DNA of 64,000 bases from Polyangium spumosum (GCF_009649845.1 NZ_WJIE01000007.1:62001-126000); one strand, 5' to 3'. Numbered from the stretch's first letter, positions 36,415-47,438 are shown. Translations and numbers: made by a program. Notes: generated by a model from the sequence alone, not told the origin.

Positions 36415-37239
36415 ATGAAATCAGCGCTGACACACAAGGGCCCGCCGCGACGCGTAGCCCTCCTTCAGGCGTTCTTCGCCGCCCTCGCGCTCGCGTTCGT
36501 GCTCTTCGCGCCGACGCACGCGTTCGCCGCCGGCACCGTCACCATGGCCACGAAGGAGCCCGAGGAGGTCAACGGCCGGTGGAAGCTGAACTTCACCATC
36601 AACTACGGGTCGAAGCCGGACATCGCCTACGTGCCGATGATCTTCAGCTTCACCCCCGTCGTGCTCTACGAGCGCTCGCTCACCGACCAGTCCCCTGAGC
36701 GGCCGATCCTCACGAAGCTCCCGCTGAAAGGCCAGCCGAGCATCAACGAGAGCATGGACGTCGGCTTCTCCGACGCGAGCGGCAAGGTCTTCAACATCAC
36801 GAAGTTCGACTTCGTGATCCGCCGCGACAAGGGCTTCGAGGCCGGCGAATACCAGCTCAAGATCACGCGCCAGAACGACGGCGCCCAGATGGGCCAGACC
36901 ATCAAGCTGATCCTCAAGGGCGACAACCCCATCGTCGACCGTCGCGCCATCGTCTTCGCCGGCGAGAAAAAGAAGAAGAAGCCCGCCGAGGAGAAGAAGG
37001 CCGAAGACACCTCGGCCGAGAAGACCGAAGGCGGAAGCGAGCCCGCCGCCCCCGAGGAGACGAACGACGCAGCCGCCACGGGCGAGACGCCCACCGAGGC
37101 GCCCCCGTCCGTCGAGCCCAAGCAAGGCGGCTGCGGCTGCCGCGTCGCAGGCGCGCCTCGGCCCTCGTCCTTCGCAGGCCTGTCCGCTCTGCTCCTCGGC
37201 GCGGCCCTCGTCCTGCGCCGCAGGACCGCCCGCGGCTGA
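36415..37239 (+). CDS. Exported protein with MYXO-CTERM sorting signal
   Basis: This is a 274-residue protein. The signal peptide (VALLQAFFAALALAFVLF) is cleaved after a motif such as AFA. The mature domain is beta-rich (YVPMIFSFTPVVLYERSL, EYQLKITRQNDGAQMGQTIK). A Lys/Glu linker KKKKKPAEEKK and an acidic Thr/Pro stretch lead to the tail GGCGCRVAG, a helix SFAGLSALLLGAALVL and RRRTARG. That tail is the MYXO-CTERM signal, processed at the Cys and used to anchor proteins on the myxobacterial outer surface. The N-terminal domain has no assigned function. Confidence 0.85.
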   Translation: MKSALTHKGPPRRVALLQAFFAALALAFVLFAPTHAFAAGTVTMATKEPEEVNGRWKLNFTINYGSKPDIAYVPMIFSFTPVVLYERSLTDQSPERPILTKLPLKGQPSINESMDVGFSDASGKVFNITKFDFVIRRDKGFEAGEYQLKITRQNDGAQMGQTIKLILKGDNPIVDRRAIVFAGEKKKKKPAEEKKAEDTSAEKTEGGSEPAAPEETNDAAATGETPTEAPPSVEPKQGGCGCRVAGAPRPSSFAGLSALLLGAALVLRRRTARG

Positions 37240-37417
37240 TCGCGCCGCCGGACGTTCGCCGCGGCCCTTCCTTTTCCCGAGCATCCCGCAAAACCCGGCT
37301 CGCCTCCCTTTTCGGTGGGAAAGGCAGCAGTTCGGCCTGCAGAGCCCCTCCGCTGGGTGATATCCTCTCCGCTACTCGCCCGCCACGTACGGTCGGCGAT
37401 CCAGAGCGGAGAAGGGC

Positions 37418-39454
37418 ATGCGCAGACGCTTCGCATTTCTTGGTTTCGTGAGCACGCTCGGCGTGGCGATGTTCGCCTACGGCTGTAGCAGCGGCGGCAG
37501 CAGCAGCAGCGGCTCCGGCGGCGACGCCGGCGACTCGAGCGGCTCGAACAGCGGCGGAAACGGCCAGGGCGCACAGGGCGGCGAAGGGGGCTGCCTGTTC
37601 AACTGTGGCTCGGGCGGCAATGGGGGCACGCCGAACGTCCAGCAGCTCGTCATCACGCCCCAGAACCCGACGCTGAGCGTCGTCGACCTCAACAAGCCGA
37701 ACCAGGTCTTCACCGTGAAGACCCAGGACGGCCAGGACGTCACGAGCAGCGTCTCGTGGGTTTACGAGCGCCCCGACATCGGCGACATGACCGGCGCGAC
37801 CTTCACGCCCACCGGCAACGTCGGCGGCACGGGGGTCCTCACGGCCAAGCTCAACATGGCCGATGTCAGCACAAACGTCACGGTCAACGTCAAGAAGACC
37901 GTCAACGCGGCGAACCTCGACCCCGCGCAGCAGGCGGCCTTCGACACCCCGGTCGGCCCCGATCCGGGCATGAACGTCGTTTATCCGTACCACGACACCG
38001 TCTTCCCGCTCGGCGTCCTCGCGCCCGAGGTGCAGTGGAACAACGTCGGGAGCGGCGAGACCTACCGCCTCAAGATCACCGAGAAGCACCTCGAATACGT
38101 GGTCTATTTCCAGACCGGCGCGCCGGCTCGGTATCTGATGGACCAGAAGGACTGGGAATACATCGGCTCCTCCGGCACGGGCGCGCAGAGCGACCCGGTC
38201 CTGGTGCAGCTCTCGCGCCTCGCGCCCGGCGGCGGCGCCTACCAGCCCGTGGTCCAGACCTGGCGTATCGCGCAGGGCAAGGTCCGCGGCGCCGTGTATT
38301 ACTGGGAGCTGCCCCTGAACGGCGCCGGCAACGGCCGCATCCTCAAGATCAAGCCCGAGTCCGCCACGCCCGAGGAGTTCTTCAACCCGGGCGGCTGCTG
38401 GGGCTGTCATACCGTCAGCCGCGACGGCAAGACCATGATGGCCACGCTCGACAGCAACGTGCCCTTCCCGCAGATCACCATCGATCTGACGCAGACGCCG
38501 GCCGTGTACGGCCCGATCCAGCCGCCCTCGCCCATCGGCGGCACGTTCGGCGCCTTCAACCACACGGGCGACAAGCTCGTCGTCAGCAACGACGCGGCGT
38601 CGAGCCCTGGCAGCTCCATCCTGCGCATCGTCGACGCCGCGGGCGGCGCGGTGCTCAACAACAACGCCATGGGCAATGGCTGCGGCGAGCCGGCGTGGTC
38701 GCCCGACGGCGCGAAGCTCGCGGCCATCTGCGGCCTCGGCGGCAATGGCTGGATCTTCGACGCGAACAGCGGTTACCTCGCGACGGGCGACGTCGCCGCC
38801 GACGGCGTCACCGTGAGCAACGTGAAGCAGATCGTCCAGCAGGCCGGCGCGCAGGGCCGCCCGGCGTACCCGAGCTTCACCTCCGACAGCCAGTACATCG
38901 CGTTCGGCCGTCCCACCCAGGGCTCGCGGTCGACGGGCAATGGCGACCTCTGGCTCGTCAAGCCCGACGGCACCGAGCTGAAGAAGCTCGCGATCGCGGC
39001 GAGCGACAACAAGAGCTTCAACCCCGTCTTCGCGCCGCAGCGCGCGGGCGGCTACTACTGGCTCGTCTTCATCTCGCGCCGCGATTACGGCAACACCCTG
39101 GTCAACACGAACCGGCAGCAGCTCTGGATGACGGCGATCGACGACCCGCCGACGGCCGCCGATCCCTCGCATCCGCCCTTCTACATGCGCGGCCAGGAGG
39201 GCAATGGCCTCTCCGAGAACGCGTACATGGCGAAGGAGCCCTGCAAGGAGAAGGGCGAGGGCTGCGTGACGGGCGCCGATTGCTGCGACGGTCAATGCGT
39301 CAAGGATCAGAGCTCCGGCGCGTACGTCTGCGGCGAGGCCCCGCCGCCCGGCTCCTGCTCGGAGACCGGCAACGCCTGCACGACGATGGCCGATTGCTGC
39401 AACCCGGTCGACGAGTGCATCGACGGTTTCTGCGCGCAGAAGCCGCCGAAGTGA
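37418..39454 (+). CDS. Surface lipoprotein: Ig-like domain, PD40/TolB-like propeller with CxxCH, Cys-rich tail
   Basis: This is a 678-residue lipoprotein (signal ending MFAYGC). A Gly/Ser-rich linker of about 60 residues is followed by a beta-sandwich resembling a Big2-type Ig domain (LVITPQNPTLSVVD). The middle is a WD40-like TolB/PD40 propeller (LVVSNDAASSPG, EPAWSPDGAKLAAICG, YPSFTSDSQYIAFG). It includes CWGCHTVSRDGK at 327-338, a CxxCH that could bind heme c or act as a structural motif. The C-terminus has two four-disulfide-like units (CVTGADCCDGQC and CTTMADCCN). GAGAAGGG precedes the ATG. A strong hairpin follows the stop. Confidence 0.82.
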   Translation: MRRRFAFLGFVSTLGVAMFAYGCSSGGSSSSGSGGDAGDSSGSNSGGNGQGAQGGEGGCLFNCGSGGNGGTPNVQQLVITPQNPTLSVVDLNKPNQVFTVKTQDGQDVTSSVSWVYERPDIGDMTGATFTPTGNVGGTGVLTAKLNMADVSTNVTVNVKKTVNAANLDPAQQAAFDTPVGPDPGMNVVYPYHDTVFPLGVLAPEVQWNNVGSGETYRLKITEKHLEYVVYFQTGAPARYLMDQKDWEYIGSSGTGAQSDPVLVQLSRLAPGGGAYQPVVQTWRIAQGKVRGAVYYWELPLNGAGNGRILKIKPESATPEEFFNPGGCWGCHTVSRDGKTMMATLDSNVPFPQITIDLTQTPAVYGPIQPPSPIGGTFGAFNHTGDKLVVSNDAASSPGSSILRIVDAAGGAVLNNNAMGNGCGEPAWSPDGAKLAAICGLGGNGWIFDANSGYLATGDVAADGVTVSNVKQIVQQAGAQGRPAYPSFTSDSQYIAFGRPTQGSRSTGNGDLWLVKPDGTELKKLAIAASDNKSFNPVFAPQRAGGYYWLVFISRRDYGNTLVNTNRQQLWMTAIDDPPTAADPSHPPFYMRGQEGNGLSENAYMAKEPCKEKGEGCVTGADCCDGQCVKDQSSGAYVCGEAPPPGSCSETGNACTTMADCCNPVDECIDGFCAQKPPK

Positions 39455-39470
39455 CCTTCCCCCTCGCCTG

Positions 39471-39510
39471 CCCTCCCTCTCCGCGCGGCGCGCGCTTCGG
39501 AGAGGGAGGG
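39471..39510 (+). terminator. Intrinsic hairpin terminator after the CxxCH lipoprotein gene
   Basis: CCCTCCCTCTCCG at 39471-39483 pairs perfectly with CGGAGAGGGAGGG at 39498-39510, around a 14-base GC-rich loop. It lies 16 bases after the stop at 39454. No U-tract follows, which is common in very GC-rich genomes, so it may instead act as a 3-prime stabiliser. Confidence 0.6.
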
Positions 39511-39564
39511 AGCTCCCGCCTCCCCGCGATCGTCGCCTTCTCCCATCACTGACAAAACTCGGCG

Positions 39565-39579
39565 TGGCACTTGCCTTGC
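39565..39579 (+). promoter_or_regulatory. Probable sigma-54 (-24/-12) promoter for the diheme peroxidase gene
   Basis: TGGCAC at 39565-39570 and TTGC at 39576-39579 match the -24/-12 consensus in sequence and spacing: GG at 39566-39567, ten bases, then GC at 39578-39579. Only the base after TGGCAC differs from consensus. Transcription would begin near 39591, leaving a leader of about 165 bases before the GTG at 39757. Sigma-54 promoters need an enhancer-binding activator, of which myxobacteria have many. No activator gene is nearby. Confidence 0.5.
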
Positions 39580-39756
39580 TCGGCGTGCCGCGCCCGTGCT
39601 TTTTTTGCGCGCGTGCCCGATTGACCAGCACATGCAGGATGTGCGTCACGGGCATGGTCGCCGCGATTTTCCAGCAAAAAGAAAAGGAGCCTTCGCGCGG
39701 ATAGCTTGAGGAACCGACGAGAGACCGGACAATCGAATACAAGGAGACAAAGCATC

Positions 39757-41322
39757 GTGATTACCCTTAACGTGGTGACGAAAAGCGCGACGTTCTTCGC
39801 GTCCGCGGCGGTGCTGCTCTCGAGCATGAGCGGGACGGCCCTCGCCCAGGACAAAGGCGCGCTCGAAGACCTGGGAAAGTACGTCTTTTTCGACAAGATC
39901 TCGTCTCCGCCTCGCCAGGCTTGTGCGACGTGCCACGTCGCCAAGCACGGCTGGACGGCCGGCGTGGCCGGCGTCAACAAAAACGGCGTCGTGGTCCCCG
40001 GCGCCGACCCCAAGGCGGCCGGCCGGCGCAAGCCTCCGAGCAGCGCCTACGCGAGCTTCAGCCCGCCCTTCGCCACCCTGCCGAAGACCATGACCATCGC
40101 CGTGCTCTCGCCCGAGGTCGCGTGCACGAACGGCTTCTTGCCCCTCTGTTACGGCGGCGCCTTCTGGGACGGCCGCGCCGAGGGCCGCGACAAGCCCTTC
40201 AAGGCCCCGCCGAACTTCACGGGGGAGGGCGCGGTCGCGCACGTCGGCTCCGAGATCTTCAGCAGCCTCCTCTTCGAGGACGCCTACGAGGGTTTCCTCG
40301 GCCCGCTCGCGGATCAGGCGCTCGGGCCCTTCCCGAACGACAACGAGCAGAACGTACCCGACGGCAGGGATCACGGCCTGCCCGGCGCCGAGGCCGTCTG
40401 CTTGCACGTCGCGTCGTCCGATTATGCGCCTCTTTACACGATGGCCTGGGGCGAGCCGATCAACTGCCGCATCCCGGACATCGCCTTCAAGCGCGTCGCG
40501 CTCGCGCTCGCGGCCTGGCAGCACTCCGACGAGGTGAACTCGTTCAGCTCGAAGCGCGACATGGCCGCCCGGACCATCGACGCGCAGGGCCGGGAGGTCC
40601 TCGCGCTCCCCTTCAGCAGCCTGACCCCAGAGGAGAACCTGGGGCACGACCTGTTTTACGGGCGCAACGACTCGGGCCTGAACCCCGAGCTCAAGGCCGC
40701 GCGCTGCAATGCCTGCCACAGCAGCGGCGAGTCGGCCTTCCTCGGGCCCGCGCTGGCCTCGAAGGGCGACGAGCTCGACCAGATCTACAGCGATTTCGCC
40801 TATCACAGCATCGGGCTGCCGCCGAACTGCGACGCCACGAACTACGACCCCGATGGCGGCGACGCCGGCATCCTCTCGCACGCCGATCCGAGCGCCGTCT
40901 ACGACGAGCTCGACCCGGACGCGACCCCCTTCGCCGGCCACTTCAAGACCCCCACCCTGCGCAACGTCGACAAGCGCCAGGGCAAGGGTTTCCCCAAGGC
41001 CTACATGCACAATGGGTACTTCAAGACCCTCGAGCAGGTGGTCCACTTCTACAACACCTCGGTCCTGCTCCGGGACCACGTGAGCTGCCCGCCCTGCACG
41101 ACGGCCGAGGAGGCGATGGAAAGGGGTTGCTGGCCGGAGCCGGAGTTCAATATCGACAACGCGGCCGAGAACCTGGGCCTCATCGGCGACCTCGAGCTCA
41201 CCGAGCAGCAAGAGGCCGCGCTCGTGGCGTACCTGAGGACACTCTCCGATACCCTCACCGTGGATCCGCCGAAGCCCTTCAAGGGCAAGCCCAAGGGACA
41301 GGGCAAGGGCAAGGGCAAGTGA
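39757..41322 (+). CDS. Diheme cytochrome c peroxidase/MauG-family protein
   Basis: A GTG at 39757, preceded by AAGGAGA, gives a 521-residue protein with signal peptide FFASAAVLLSSMSGTALA. This start fits better than the ATG at 39706. Two c-type heme sites are present: CATCH at 56-60 and CNACH at 317-321. Between and after them are family features such as LGKYVFFDKISSPPRQ, FWDGRAEG and FKTPTLRNVDKR. The family reduces H2O2 or performs MauG-type oxidations in the periplasm. The C-terminus is a Lys/Gly tail (KGKPKGQGKGKGK). A sigma-54-like promoter lies upstream. The natural substrate is unknown. Confidence 0.9.
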   Translation: MITLNVVTKSATFFASAAVLLSSMSGTALAQDKGALEDLGKYVFFDKISSPPRQACATCHVAKHGWTAGVAGVNKNGVVVPGADPKAAGRRKPPSSAYASFSPPFATLPKTMTIAVLSPEVACTNGFLPLCYGGAFWDGRAEGRDKPFKAPPNFTGEGAVAHVGSEIFSSLLFEDAYEGFLGPLADQALGPFPNDNEQNVPDGRDHGLPGAEAVCLHVASSDYAPLYTMAWGEPINCRIPDIAFKRVALALAAWQHSDEVNSFSSKRDMAARTIDAQGREVLALPFSSLTPEENLGHDLFYGRNDSGLNPELKAARCNACHSSGESAFLGPALASKGDELDQIYSDFAYHSIGLPPNCDATNYDPDGGDAGILSHADPSAVYDELDPDATPFAGHFKTPTLRNVDKRQGKGFPKAYMHNGYFKTLEQVVHFYNTSVLLRDHVSCPPCTTAEEAMERGCWPEPEFNIDNAAENLGLIGDLELTEQQEAALVAYLRTLSDTLTVDPPKPFKGKPKGQGKGKGK

Positions 41323-41409
41323 CCGTACGCGAGGCGTGAGCCCGTCGCCCGGCCGAACGGCCTGACGCGACGGAGAGCGCGCCGCGAAGGTTCTGGCATA
41401 CTGCCCCCC

Positions 41410-42099
41410 GTGCGTCCCACCGTCCTCCTCTTCGACATCGACGGCACCCTCATCGACTCCGGCGGCGCGGGCCGCCGCTCCATGGAGCGCGCCTTCGAGC
41501 GCGTCATCGGCCGGGCCGACGCGTGCGCTCACTTCTCCTTCGACGGCATGACCGATCGCGCCATCGTCCGCTCGGGCCTCGACGCCTCCGGCGAGCGCGT
41601 GGACGAGCCGGCCATCGACCGCGTCCTCGGCGCCTACCTCGAGGCCCTCGCCGCCGAGGTCGCCGCCTCCACCGGGTACACCACCCACCCCGGCGTCGAC
41701 CTCGTCCTCGATCGCGCCGCGGCGCATTCCCACATCGCCCTCGGCCTCGGCACCGGCAATGTCCGGGACGGCGCGCGCATCAAGCTCGATCGCGCCCGCC
41801 TCTTCGATCGTTTCTCCTTCGGCGGCTTCGGCTGCGACGCCGAGGACCGCGCCGCGATCCTCGCGGCCGGCGCGCGGCGCGGAGCGGAGCAACTCCGCCG
41901 CGATCTCCATGATTGTCGCGTCGTCGTCATCGGCGACACACCCAAGGACGTCGCGGCGGCCCTCGCCATCGGGGCCGAGTCGCTCGCCGTCGCCACGGGC
42001 AGGTTCGTCCCGGGAGAGCTCGGCCGGGCCGGCGCCACGTTCGTCTGCGACAACCTTCTTTCGCCCGGGGCCTTCGCAATGCTCTTCCCCGACGCCTAG
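41410..42099 (+). CDS. HAD-superfamily hydrolase (phosphoglycolate phosphatase-like)
   Basis: This is a 229-residue soluble protein from GTG 41410. HAD motif I LLFDIDGTLIDSGG has both catalytic Asp residues. The cap region follows (SFDGMTDRAIVRSGL). Motif II is GLGTGN, motif III Lys lies in ARIKLDRARLF, and motif IV is VVVIGDTPKDVAAALAIG. This is the Gph/beta-phosphoglucomutase-like subfamily with a helical cap. The likely reaction is dephosphorylation of a small metabolite, with phosphoglycolate the default guess. It stands between two exported-protein genes and seems unrelated to them. Confidence 0.9.
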   Translation: MRPTVLLFDIDGTLIDSGGAGRRSMERAFERVIGRADACAHFSFDGMTDRAIVRSGLDASGERVDEPAIDRVLGAYLEALAAEVAASTGYTTHPGVDLVLDRAAAHSHIALGLGTGNVRDGARIKLDRARLFDRFSFGGFGCDAEDRAAILAAGARRGAEQLRRDLHDCRVVVIGDTPKDVAAALAIGAESLAVATGRFVPGELGRAGATFVCDNLLSPGAFAMLFPDA

Positions 42100-42140
42100 G
42101 GTTCGGATTATACCGGGCAAAACCCCTCGGAGCCCGGTTC

Positions 42141-44045
42141 ATGAAACAACGCTCGTTCTCCTCCCTCGCCGTCCTCGCCCCGCTCGCCCTCACGGCCGCG
42201 GCCCTCGCGTGCAGCTCTGCGCCTCCCCCGCCCACACAGTCCTCGGCCACGGCGGCCACGGGCGGCGCGGCCGCGGCGGCGCAAGGGCCGGGCGCCGCCG
42301 CCGAGAAGCCACCCACGGCCGAGGAGGCGCACGGCTTCACGATCCGCGTCAACGACGACCTCAAGAAGCTCTGGACGGCGTCGGCGCGCGCGGCCTGGGT
42401 CAACAAGACCTACATCACGGACGACACCACGGCGCTCTCGGCGGCGGCCGAGGAGGCCAACATGGAGTACCTCGGCGGCGCGATCACCGGCGCGACCCGC
42501 TTCGACGGCCTGACCCTCCCCGAGCCCGTCGCGCGCCAGCTCAAGCTCATCAAGCTCTCGAGCACCCTGCCGGCGCCCGCGGACCCGAAGAAGCGGGCCG
42601 AGCTCGCGCAGATCGCCGTCTCCATGGAGGCGGATTATGGCAAGGGCAAGTATTGCCCCTCGCGCCTCGGCGGCAAATGCCAGAACCTCGACGAGCTCTC
42701 CAACATCATGGGGAAGAGCCGCAAGTACGACGAGCTGCTCGAGGCGTGGACCGGCTGGCACTCGATCGCGCCGCCGATCCGCGAGCGGTACAGCCGTTAC
42801 GTCGAGCTCGGCAACGAGGGCGCGCGCTCCATCGGCTTCTCCGACATGGGCGCGCTCTGGCGCTCCGGCTACGACATGACGCCCGAGGCCTTCGAGGCCG
42901 ACACCGAGCGCCTGTGGAACCAGGTCAAGCCCCTCTACGACGAGCTGCATTGCCTCGTCCGCTCGAAGCTCCGCAAGGTCTACGGCAAGGACAAGATCGG
43001 CGACAAGGCCCCGATCCCCGCGCACCTGCTCGGCAACATGTGGGCGCAGGACTGGTCGAACCTCTACGACCTCGTCACGCCGTACCCGAAAGAGGCCTCG
43101 ATCGACGTCACGAAGGCGCTCGAAGGCAAGAAGGTCGACGCCATTGAAATGGTCAAGATGGGCGAGAGGTTCTTCACCTCGCTCGGCCTCGACCCCCTGC
43201 CGAAGACCTTCTGGGAGCGCTCCCTCTTCGTCCGCCCGCGCGACCGCGAGGTCGTCTGCCACGCGAGCGCCTGGGACGTCACCTACGGCGGCGACATCCG
43301 CATCAAGATGTGCATCGAGCCGAAGGAGGAGGATTTCATCACGATCCACCACGAGCTCGGCCACAACTACTATTACGTCTACTACCACACCCTCCCGGTC
43401 CTCTTCCAGGCGGGCGCCAACGACGGCTTCCACGAGGGCATCGGCGACACGGTCGCCCTGAGCGTGACCCCGGGCTACCTGAAGACGATCGGCCTGCTCA
43501 AGGACGCGCCCGAGAACCCGAAGGCCGAGACGAACTTCCTGATGAAGCAGGCGCTCTCGAAGATCGCCTTCCTCCCGTTCGGCAAGCTCATCGATCAATG
43601 GCGGTGGGACGTCTTCGCGGGCAAGACGCCGCCGGCGAAGTACAACGAGGCGTGGTGGAATCTGCGGCAGAAATACCAGGGCGTCGCGTCCCCGGTTCCG
43701 CGCAGCGAGAAGGACTTCGATCCCGGGGCGAAGTTCCACGTCCCTGGCGGCACGCCCTACACGCGGTACTTCCTGGCGCACATCTACCAGTTCCAGTTCC
43801 ACCGCGCGCTCTGCAAGGCCGCCGGCCACACGGGCCCGCTGCACACCTGCTCGATTTACGGCAACAAGGCCGCCGGCGACAAGCTCAAGGCGATGCTGGC
43901 GATGGGCGCGAGCAAGCCCTGGCCGGAGGCCATGAAGGCGATCTCCGGCGAGACCCAGGGCGACGCGAGCGCGATCCTCGAATACTTCGAGCCTCTTCGC
44001 AAATTCATCCGCGAAGAGAGCAAGGGCGAGACCTGCGGCTGGTGA
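42141..44045 (+). CDS. M2-family peptidyl-dipeptidase (ACE-like) lipoprotein
   Basis: This is a 634-residue exported metallopeptidase. Signal peptide ALTAAALAC is followed by a Thr/Ala/Pro linker. The gluzincin motif HHELGHNYYY holds zinc ligands His404 and His408 with the catalytic Glu405. The third ligand Glu432 is in FHEGIGD, 28 residues after the first His, the same spacing as in human ACE. Other ACE-like segments are PAHLLGNMWAQDW and RYFLAHIYQFQFH. The length matches single-domain bacterial ACE homologues. It removes C-terminal dipeptides from peptides outside the cytoplasm. A bidirectional hairpin follows the stop. Confidence 0.95.
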   Translation: MKQRSFSSLAVLAPLALTAAALACSSAPPPPTQSSATAATGGAAAAAQGPGAAAEKPPTAEEAHGFTIRVNDDLKKLWTASARAAWVNKTYITDDTTALSAAAEEANMEYLGGAITGATRFDGLTLPEPVARQLKLIKLSSTLPAPADPKKRAELAQIAVSMEADYGKGKYCPSRLGGKCQNLDELSNIMGKSRKYDELLEAWTGWHSIAPPIRERYSRYVELGNEGARSIGFSDMGALWRSGYDMTPEAFEADTERLWNQVKPLYDELHCLVRSKLRKVYGKDKIGDKAPIPAHLLGNMWAQDWSNLYDLVTPYPKEASIDVTKALEGKKVDAIEMVKMGERFFTSLGLDPLPKTFWERSLFVRPRDREVVCHASAWDVTYGGDIRIKMCIEPKEEDFITIHHELGHNYYYVYYHTLPVLFQAGANDGFHEGIGDTVALSVTPGYLKTIGLLKDAPENPKAETNFLMKQALSKIAFLPFGKLIDQWRWDVFAGKTPPAKYNEAWWNLRQKYQGVASPVPRSEKDFDPGAKFHVPGGTPYTRYFLAHIYQFQFHRALCKAAGHTGPLHTCSIYGNKAAGDKLKAMLAMGASKPWPEAMKAISGETQGDASAILEYFEPLRKFIREESKGETCGW

Positions 44046-44052
44046 TCGGATC

Positions 44053-44083
44053 GGCCCCCTCGGGACGAAACACCGAGGGGGCC
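44053..44083. terminator. Bidirectional hairpin terminator between convergent genes
   Basis: GGCCCCCTCGG at 44053-44063 pairs perfectly with CCGAGGGGGCC at 44073-44083 around the loop GACGAAACA. It lies between the stop of the M2 peptidase (44045) and the stop of the leftward copper monooxygenase (44091), so it can serve both transcripts. Confidence 0.75.
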
Positions 44084-44090
44084 CGTCTGC

Positions 44091-45170
44091 TCAGTTGAAC
44101 AGGTAATCGCAGAGCTCGCTGCCCGGGCAGCAGATGTCGAGGCCGCCGAATTGCTCGGTGTGCGCGCAGACGCGGGATCCCTTGCTCGGGTAATAATACG
44201 CCCAGAAGAAGCACATCTCCTGGTTCGCCGACTCCCCGAACCCGACCTGCGAGCTGCTCTGGTTGTCCCAGGCGCACGTGAACCGGAAGCCGCCGCCTTG
44301 CGGCACCTCGAACGGCGGATCGTGGTACACGGTCGGCGGCTCGCTCCAGAGCCAGTTATCGACCTTGTACACGCTGACCTCCCCCCCGAGCTCGCCCGAC
44401 GCCGTCGCGACGGTCACGTTCTTGCCCCACTGGTGCGTGTGGCCCGTGACCCCGAAGAACTTCGACCCGGCGAGGTCCGCGGGCAGCGCCATGTACACGG
44501 GCCCGAGCGACGCCGTCGAGTGCGGCGCGATACTGATGTCGGGGCTGCCGATGAAGAGGAAATCGGCCTCGTCCTTGAAATCCTCCTCCTTCATCACGTG
44601 GAACGTCGACGTCGCCGACACGTCGAGCTCGCTCAGCGACGCGTTCAGGTAATGCATCTCGAGCCGCACCATCTGGTTCGGCTGCATCGTGAACCCGACG
44701 CCGTCCGGCAGCGTCAGCGTCTCCTCGTGCTTCTGCGTGATCATCACCGGCGCGCCCTTCGACGGGTCGAGCGTGTCGGCGAACGGCTGGCAATCGTAGG
44801 GCTCGAGCTGCTCCATCGTGTCGTTCGTCCGGTACACGATGAGGTGGTGCGAGCCCGTCGGCAGCACGTTGTGGATCTCGTGGATCCGGATCATCTCGTC
44901 ATTGCCGAGCCGCTTGATCACGCATTGCGTCCGCTCCGTCCCGGGCGCGACCTTCACGGGGTCGAACGTCACCGTATACGACATCCCCGACCCGCCGGCC
45001 CCGCCGCCGCCGTTGCCGCTGCTGCTGCTGCTGCCGTTGCCGCTGCCCCCGCTCCCTCCGCCCCCCGCGCCGCCCGGCCCGCCGCCCGCCGGCCCGAGCT
45101 GCACGTCGCCGGAGCTCGAGCAACCGACCATTGCAAAAGAAATCGCGACCACGGAAAGAAGCGTTCTCAT
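44091..45170 (-). CDS. PHM/DBH-like copper type II monooxygenase, lipoprotein
   Basis: This is a 359-residue lipoprotein. Signal MRTLLSVVAISFAMVGC is followed by a Gly/Ser linker of about 45 residues. The mature part carries all the copper ligands of peptidylglycine hydroxylating monooxygenase: GSHHLIVYR (His108, His109), EMHYLN (His173), GHTHQWGK (His244, His246) and NQEMCFF (Met319). Order and spacing match the animal enzyme's CuH and CuM sites. The family hydroxylates C-H bonds using O2 and a reductant. A C-terminal Cys cluster (CAHTEQFGGLDICCPGSELC) is extra. The substrate is unknown. The DH-like lyase partner of animal PAM is not encoded nearby. Confidence 0.85.
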   Translation of the reverse strand: MRTLLSVVAISFAMVGCSSSGDVQLGPAGGGPGGAGGGGSGGSGNGSSSSSGNGGGGAGGSGMSYTVTFDPVKVAPGTERTQCVIKRLGNDEMIRIHEIHNVLPTGSHHLIVYRTNDTMEQLEPYDCQPFADTLDPSKGAPVMITQKHEETLTLPDGVGFTMQPNQMVRLEMHYLNASLSELDVSATSTFHVMKEEDFKDEADFLFIGSPDISIAPHSTASLGPVYMALPADLAGSKFFGVTGHTHQWGKNVTVATASGELGGEVSVYKVDNWLWSEPPTVYHDPPFEVPQGGGFRFTCAWDNQSSSQVGFGESANQEMCFFWAYYYPSKGSRVCAHTEQFGGLDICCPGSELCDYLFN

Positions 45171-45294
45171 GGTAATTCTCGCTTTCGTGTGGGCAAGGAG
45201 CGTGGAAAACGAGCATACCGCGGCGCCGAACGCCGCGTCCATGCCTTTCCGCAGAGACGCGCGGACTTCCGCAATCGTCGCAATTTTAGATGAG

Positions 45295-45356
45295 TGAAAA
45301 ACCCCTCTCCCGGACGGGAGAGGGGCTGGGGTGAGGGAGAGGGGTTGGGGTGAGGG
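45295..45356 (-). terminator. Intrinsic terminator of the DUF4215 gene with adjoining 19-base direct repeat
   Basis: On the minus strand an 11-base-pair perfect stem (CCCCTCTCCCG to CGGGAGAGGGG, 45302-45325, loop of 2) is followed by TTTTT (45297-45301). This is a textbook rho-independent terminator 38 bases beyond the gene's stop. Next to it the sequence AGAGGGGNTGGGGTGAGGG occurs twice in direct repeat (45319-45337 and 45338-45356). Confidence 0.8.
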
Positions 45357-45362
45357 CGTCGC

Positions 45363-47438
<2,076 letters not shown>

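Noticed and set aside
35510-36433. 307-codon minus-strand frame
   Set aside because: It overlaps the lipoprotein gene at 35759 on the opposite strand and lacks any recognisable feature.
36914-39742. 942-codon minus-strand frame
   Set aside because: It is antisense to the MYXO-CTERM and CxxCH lipoprotein genes and composed of Arg/Ala/Gly without domains.
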